Source: Dryomyza anilis (taxonomy: Eukaryota; Arthropoda; Insecta; Diptera; Dryomyzidae). Taken from it: a stretch of DNA of 64,000 nt. Where the stretch lies: NCBI GenBank assembly GCA_951804985.1, contig OX638136.1, positions 6,203,852 through 6,267,851 of the forward strand. Reading direction: 5' to 3'. Shown piece by piece: positions 60,101 to 64,000 of the stretch; the first letter of the stretch is position 1; every line of letters begins with the position of its first letter. The notes below the pieces were generated by a model that saw nothing but the letters and a program-made list of their open reading frames with translations, was not told where the DNA came from and searched no databases. Made by a program: the position numbers and the translations under genes.

Positions 60101-62287
60101 TTTTGAATTTCAAGTGGAATTTCTTAATTTTAAATGGAATTTCTTAATTTCAAATCGAGTTTCTTAATTTCAAATAGAATTTATAGATTTCAATTGGTGT
60201 CTTTTGAATTTCAAATGGAATTTCTTAATTTCAATTGGAATTTCTTAAATTCAAATGGAATTTCTGGATTTCAATTGGTGTCTTTTGAATTTCAAATGGA
60301 ATTTCTTAATTTCAAATGGAATTTCTGGATTTCAATTGGTGTCTTTTGAATTTCAAATGGAATTTCTTAATTTCAAATGGAATTTCTGGATTTCAATTGG
60401 TGTCTTTTGAATTTCAAATGGAATTTCTTAATTTCAAATGAAATTTCTGGATTTCAATTGGTGTCTTTTGAATTTCAAATGGAATTTCTTAATTTCTAAT
60501 GGAATTTCTAGATTTCAATTGGTGTCTTTTGAATTTCAAATGGAATTTCTTAATTTCAATTGGAATTTCTTAAATTCAAATGGAATTTCTGGATTTCAAT
60601 TGGTGTCTTTTGAATTTCAAATGGAATTTCTTAATTTCATATGGAATTTCTGGATTTCAATTGGTGTCTTTTGAATTTCAAATGGAATTTCTTAATTTCA
60701 AATGGAATTTCTTAATTTCAAATGGAATTTCAGGATTTCAATTGGTGTCTTTTGAATTTCAAATGGAATTTCTTAATTTCAATTGGAATTTCTTAAATTC
60801 AAATGGAATTTCTGGATTTCAATTGGTGTCTTTTGAATTTCAAATGGAATTTCTTAATTTCAAATGGAATTTCTGGATTTCAATTGGTGTCTTTTGAATT
60901 TCAAATGGAATTTCTTAATTTCAAATGAAATTTCTGGATTTCAATTGGTGTCTTTTGAATTTCAAATGGAATTTCTTAATTTCAAATGGAATTTCTTAAT
61001 TTCAAATGGAATTTCTGGATTTCAATTGGTGTCTTTTGAATTTCAAATGGAATTTCTTAATTTCAAATTGAATTTCTTAATATCAAATGGAATTTCTAGA
61101 TTTCAATTGGTGTCTTTTGAATTTCAAATGGAATTTCTTAATTTCGAATGGAATTTCTTAATTTCAAATGGAATTTCTTAATTTCAAATGGAATTTCTAG
61201 ATTTCAATTGGTGTCTTTTGAATTTCAAATGGAATTTCTTAATTTCAAATGGAATTTCTTAATTTCAAATGAAATTTCTGGATTTCAATTGGTGTCTTTT
61301 GAATTTCAAATGGAATTTCTTAATTTCAAATGGAATTTCTAGATTTCAATTGGTGTCTTTTGAATTTCAAATGGAATTTCTTAATTTCAATTGGAATTTC
61401 TTTAATTCAAATGGAATTTCTAGATTTCAATTGGTGTCTTTTGAATTTCAAATGGAATTTCTTAATTTCATATGAAATTTCTGGATTTCAATTGGTGTCT
61501 TTTGAATTTCAAATGGAATTTCTTAATTTCAAATGGAATTTCAGGATTTCAATTGGTGTCTTTTGAATTTCAAATGGAATTTCTTAATTTCAATTGGAAT
61601 TTCTTAATTTCAAATGGAATTTCTGGATTTCAATTGGTGTCTTTTGAATTTCAAATGGAATTTCTTAATTTCAAATGAAATTTCTGGATTTCAATTGGTG
61701 TCTTTTGAATTTCAAATAAAATTTCTTAATTTCAAATGGAATTTCCTAATTTCAAATGGAATTTCCTAATTTCAAATGGAATTTCTAGATTTCAATTGGT
61801 GTCTTTTGAATATCAAATGGAATTTCTTAATTTCAAATGGAATTTCTTAATTTCAAATGGAATTTCTAGATTTCAATTGGTGTCTTTTGAATTTCAAATG
61901 GAATTTCTTAATTTCGAATGGAATTTCTTAATTTCAAATGGAATTTCTAGATTTCAATTGGTGTCTCTTGAATTTCAAATGGAATTTCTTAATTTCAAAT
62001 GGAATTTCTTAATTTCAAATGGAATTTCTGGATTTCAATTGGTGGCTTTTGAATTTCAAATGGAATTTCCTAATTTCAAATGGAATTTCTGGATTTCAAT
62101 TGGTGTCTTTTGAATTTCAAAAGGAATTTCTTAATTTCAAATGGAATTTCTTAATTTCAAATGGAATTTCTGGATTTCAATTGGTGTCTTTTGAATTTCA
62201 AATGGAATTTCTTAATTTCAATTGGAATTTCTGGATTTCAATTGGTTGTCTTTTAAATTTCAAATGGAAGTTCTTAATTTCAATTGA
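48131..62287 (+). repeat. 14-kb minisatellite of 20/21-bp units with higher-order structure
   Basis: Three unit types alternate: ATTTCAAATGGAATTTCTTA (20 bp), the same with TGG or TAG at the end (20 bp) and a 21-bp unit starting ATTTCAATTGGTGTCTTTTG. Orders 21+20+20 and 21+20+20+20 give periods of 61 and 81 bp (for example starts at 50230, 50291, 50352, 50413, then 50494). Longer repeats lie on top: a marker variant CAATATGGTGAC at 58608, 59520 and 60089, and GGATATCAATTGG at 52397 and 54951. Unit lengths not divisible by three rotate the frame past stop codons, giving many overlapping frames of 60-181 codons; these are not genes. Confidence 0.96.
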
Positions 62288-62769
62288 TCTTTTCTGAATT
62301 ACATTTTTAAAAGGTGTAGAGCGTTTTGTAGATCCTATATTCAATCAAATTAATAAAAAATATCTGAAATATTATACAATTTTATTCTAATTAGTCTAAC
62401 TAATACAAATAGAATCCTTCAATTTAGTAACTTTAAAACATTATTAAGAAATTATAATGCAACAGCGTAATTTATATTTTATATAAAATGGCTCCAAATG
62501 ATAAATTGATTTGAATAATATTAAAGCAAAATATATGTTTTGATTTTCAAATATTGTTTTGAATTAATTTGATGATATTCATGAATGGGTAAATTTATGA
62601 ATCAGACTACAGTTCATGTGAAGAATATAGTTTGATTATTTTTTTTTAACATTTATTTTTAAAATGTTTTTTTAAAAACATTTTTATTAGCTCGCTTTCT
62701 TGTCTGTCTGTTCGATACAATGTGTTGAATATAAAATCTTGAAGGCATCGCCGAGAGCCTGAAGAATAT
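62288..62769. other. AT-rich sequence between satellite and hAT transposase
   Basis: No gene. I looked for a hAT end of the 5152-7196 type (CAAGGATTG with AACCG motifs) and did not see one. It may hold the decayed 5' part of the transposase gene. Confidence 0.45.
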
Positions 62770-63408
62770 ATGAAATGTATACCGTATGTGCTTTGTAATA
62801 TTATTTTTTGGTTTGTTTTGAAAATTATTAGATTTTCTGAGTCAACATCCACTAGCAATTTGCTGCATCACCTGACAAAAGATCATGACGAAAATATAAA
62901 AAGTAAACATTCTGACAAGAAGCAGACGGCTACACGTGCTGTGCTGTCATCAACAAATTTCGATAATCACTTGAAGAAACAAAAGTTTGTTCACGCGCGT
63001 TTATTAGCGGAAATGTGTTGTACTGATTTACAACTATTTAACACAGTCGAGCGCGATGGTTTTAGAAAATATGTGACAAAACTAAAAAGGGACATTGTAT
63101 TTCCGCGCGCAACCACAGTTGGCATTTCGGCGCTTCAAGACGTATATAACGTATATGACGACGTCGTACAAAAAATACTAAATCGAGCGCCGCATAATAT
63201 ATCTCTCGTACTCGATCTATGGACCGATAATTATAAGCGAATATCATACATAAATATTAAAGTGCATTTTGCAGAAACTTTTCGTTTGAAATGTTTGTCC
63301 CTGAAAACTAAATACTTCGCACACCCACATACAAGCGCTGCTGTGGCGCAAAAATATCAGAAACATTGCAGTATTTTAAAATTGAACAAAGAGAAATTAG
63401 CGCAGTAA
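62770..63408 (+). pseudogene. hAT transposase, N-terminal part
   Basis: After an unusual hydrophobic start the frame has STSNLLHHLTKDH, the second half of a BED-type zinc finger (two His; the Cys pair is missing). About residue 156 on, LVLDLWTDNYKRISYINIKVHF matches the block with the first catalytic Asp of hAT transposases. The frame is lost at about 63370 and continues in another frame. The true start probably lay upstream. Confidence 0.72.
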
Positions 63409-63677
63409 GTAACGGAGGCAGCAACATAGTTGCAGCATTAAAAACGGCAAAAATCTCCAGATATCCATGCATTGCTCATGGGCTGCATCGATTTTTAAGT
63501 CATGATGTGTTAAATAATCAAAATCATGCAACGCTGCAGCAAATTGTAAAAAAATTGAAACACATTTATAGAAGTCTACAATATAAAACAGTGGAACTTG
63601 TCAGCCTTCAAAAGCTGCATGATGAAGACGGCCTCTTTAAAATATTGGAGGAAATGTGTGAAATAAATATGAAATAA
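63366..63677 (+). pseudogene. hAT transposase, middle part
   Basis: Contains SNGGSNIVAALKT followed by CIAHGLHRFLSHDV, the hAT block around the second catalytic residue and the conserved C-x2-H. Where Asp is expected (T/SD..SN), this copy has Asn, so it may be inactive. A stop at 63675 ends the frame. Confidence 0.72.
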
Positions 63678-64000
63678 ATGTGGAATTGGAAGATCAATTC
63701 ACTTGGTCTGTATCGACTGATGAAGACTTTGAGATAAACGAGGAAATGTGTGAGGGGGCAATGCGACCGAATCGTTTGGAAAGTTTAAAAAATTCCAACG
63801 ACACTAGATGGAATACGTTGCTAGCAATGTTTCGCAGTTTCAACAAAAACGTTACATCAATAAACCTCGCGCTGATGAAGAATGGAAAAGATATTTTACA
63901 AATAAAACCTATGGAAAAGAAAATAATGGTTGAATTTTTCGAGTTCCTTCAAATATTTGAGTCAGCAACGGTATATTTGCAAGGACGCACTTATCCCACG
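63677..64000 (+). pseudogene. hAT transposase, continuing beyond the window
   Basis: A third frame, open to the window end, has NSNDTRWNTLLAMFRSF, the TRWN block found in hAT transposases of the ZBED-related type, then an acidic/hydrophobic helix region. The C-terminal dimerisation domain would lie beyond 64000. Confidence 0.75.

Noticed and set aside
48131..62287. More than 40 open frames of 60-181 codons with repeated MEFLNFKWNF-like protein
   Set aside because: They arise because 20-bp and 61-bp units rotate the reading frame past the stop codons. Frames overlap, start and stop at random unit variants, and have no leader or promoter. They are satellite DNA, not a repeat-protein family.
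48131..62287. CRISPR array or protein-binding site array
   Set aside because: There are no unique spacers between constant repeats; all parts are variants of the same 20/21-bp unit. The surrounding DNA is eukaryotic transposon sequence.

Overview
The window looks like insect DNA, most likely from a fly, and from a repeat-rich (heterochromatin-like) block. It is strongly AT-rich and I could support no ordinary host gene. Everything recognisable is a transposable element or satellite DNA: four Ty3/Gypsy LTR families (an mdg3-like one, two related errantivirus-like ones, a 412/mdg1-like one), pieces of two kinds of non-LTR retrotransposon (LOA/R1-like and RTE-like), two hAT-type DNA transposons and one 14-kb minisatellite. 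The species cannot be named from sequence alone. Family names rest on motif recognition, not on database searches.

Layout. 493-2153 is the start (LTR, primer site, gag) of an mdg3-like element 'A' on the + strand. Its gag is cut by element 'B', an errantivirus-like retroelement on the - strand that fills 2154-32888; A's gag zinc knuckle resumes at 32889. B has both LTRs (2154-2763 and 32298-32888), a broken env (3005-5078), a broken pol present as three tandem ~4.1-kb units (8032-11960, 11961-16065, 16066 onward) and a broken gag (30116-31790). Two younger insertions sit inside B: a 2,045-bp hAT-like element (5152-7196, 14-bp terminal inverted repeats, 8-bp target duplication) and a complete + strand LTR element 'C' (18987-29238, two 638-bp LTRs differing at one noticed position, 4-bp target duplication CACG).

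Element C is the most unusual part. Between its 5' leader and its gag it carries an inverted copy of its own gag-protease region (19719-21360), mirrored by 21393-23414 with a 32-nt loop. A transcript from its 5' LTR could fold into a stem of about 1.6 kb. C also has a canonical GGGAAAC slippery heptamer right before the gag stop codon.

Right of B: remnants of A (32889-33800), a 412/mdg1-like pol (33801-37302), an LOA/R1-like non-LTR element with endonuclease, RT and RNase H (37700-40410), an RTE-like endonuclease fragment (42230-43430), a probable non-LTR ORF1 (43982-44925) and a second, inverted copy of element A (A', 44926-48130). The LTR of A' is cut off by a minisatellite of 20/21-bp units (48131-62287). 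The window ends in a broken hAT transposase (62770-64000).

Relative order: A is oldest, then B landed in A, then B's already dead pol was tandemly triplicated and the hAT element entered B, and C landed in the third unit last. No coding region looks intact; C is nearest, with a single frameshift in pol.
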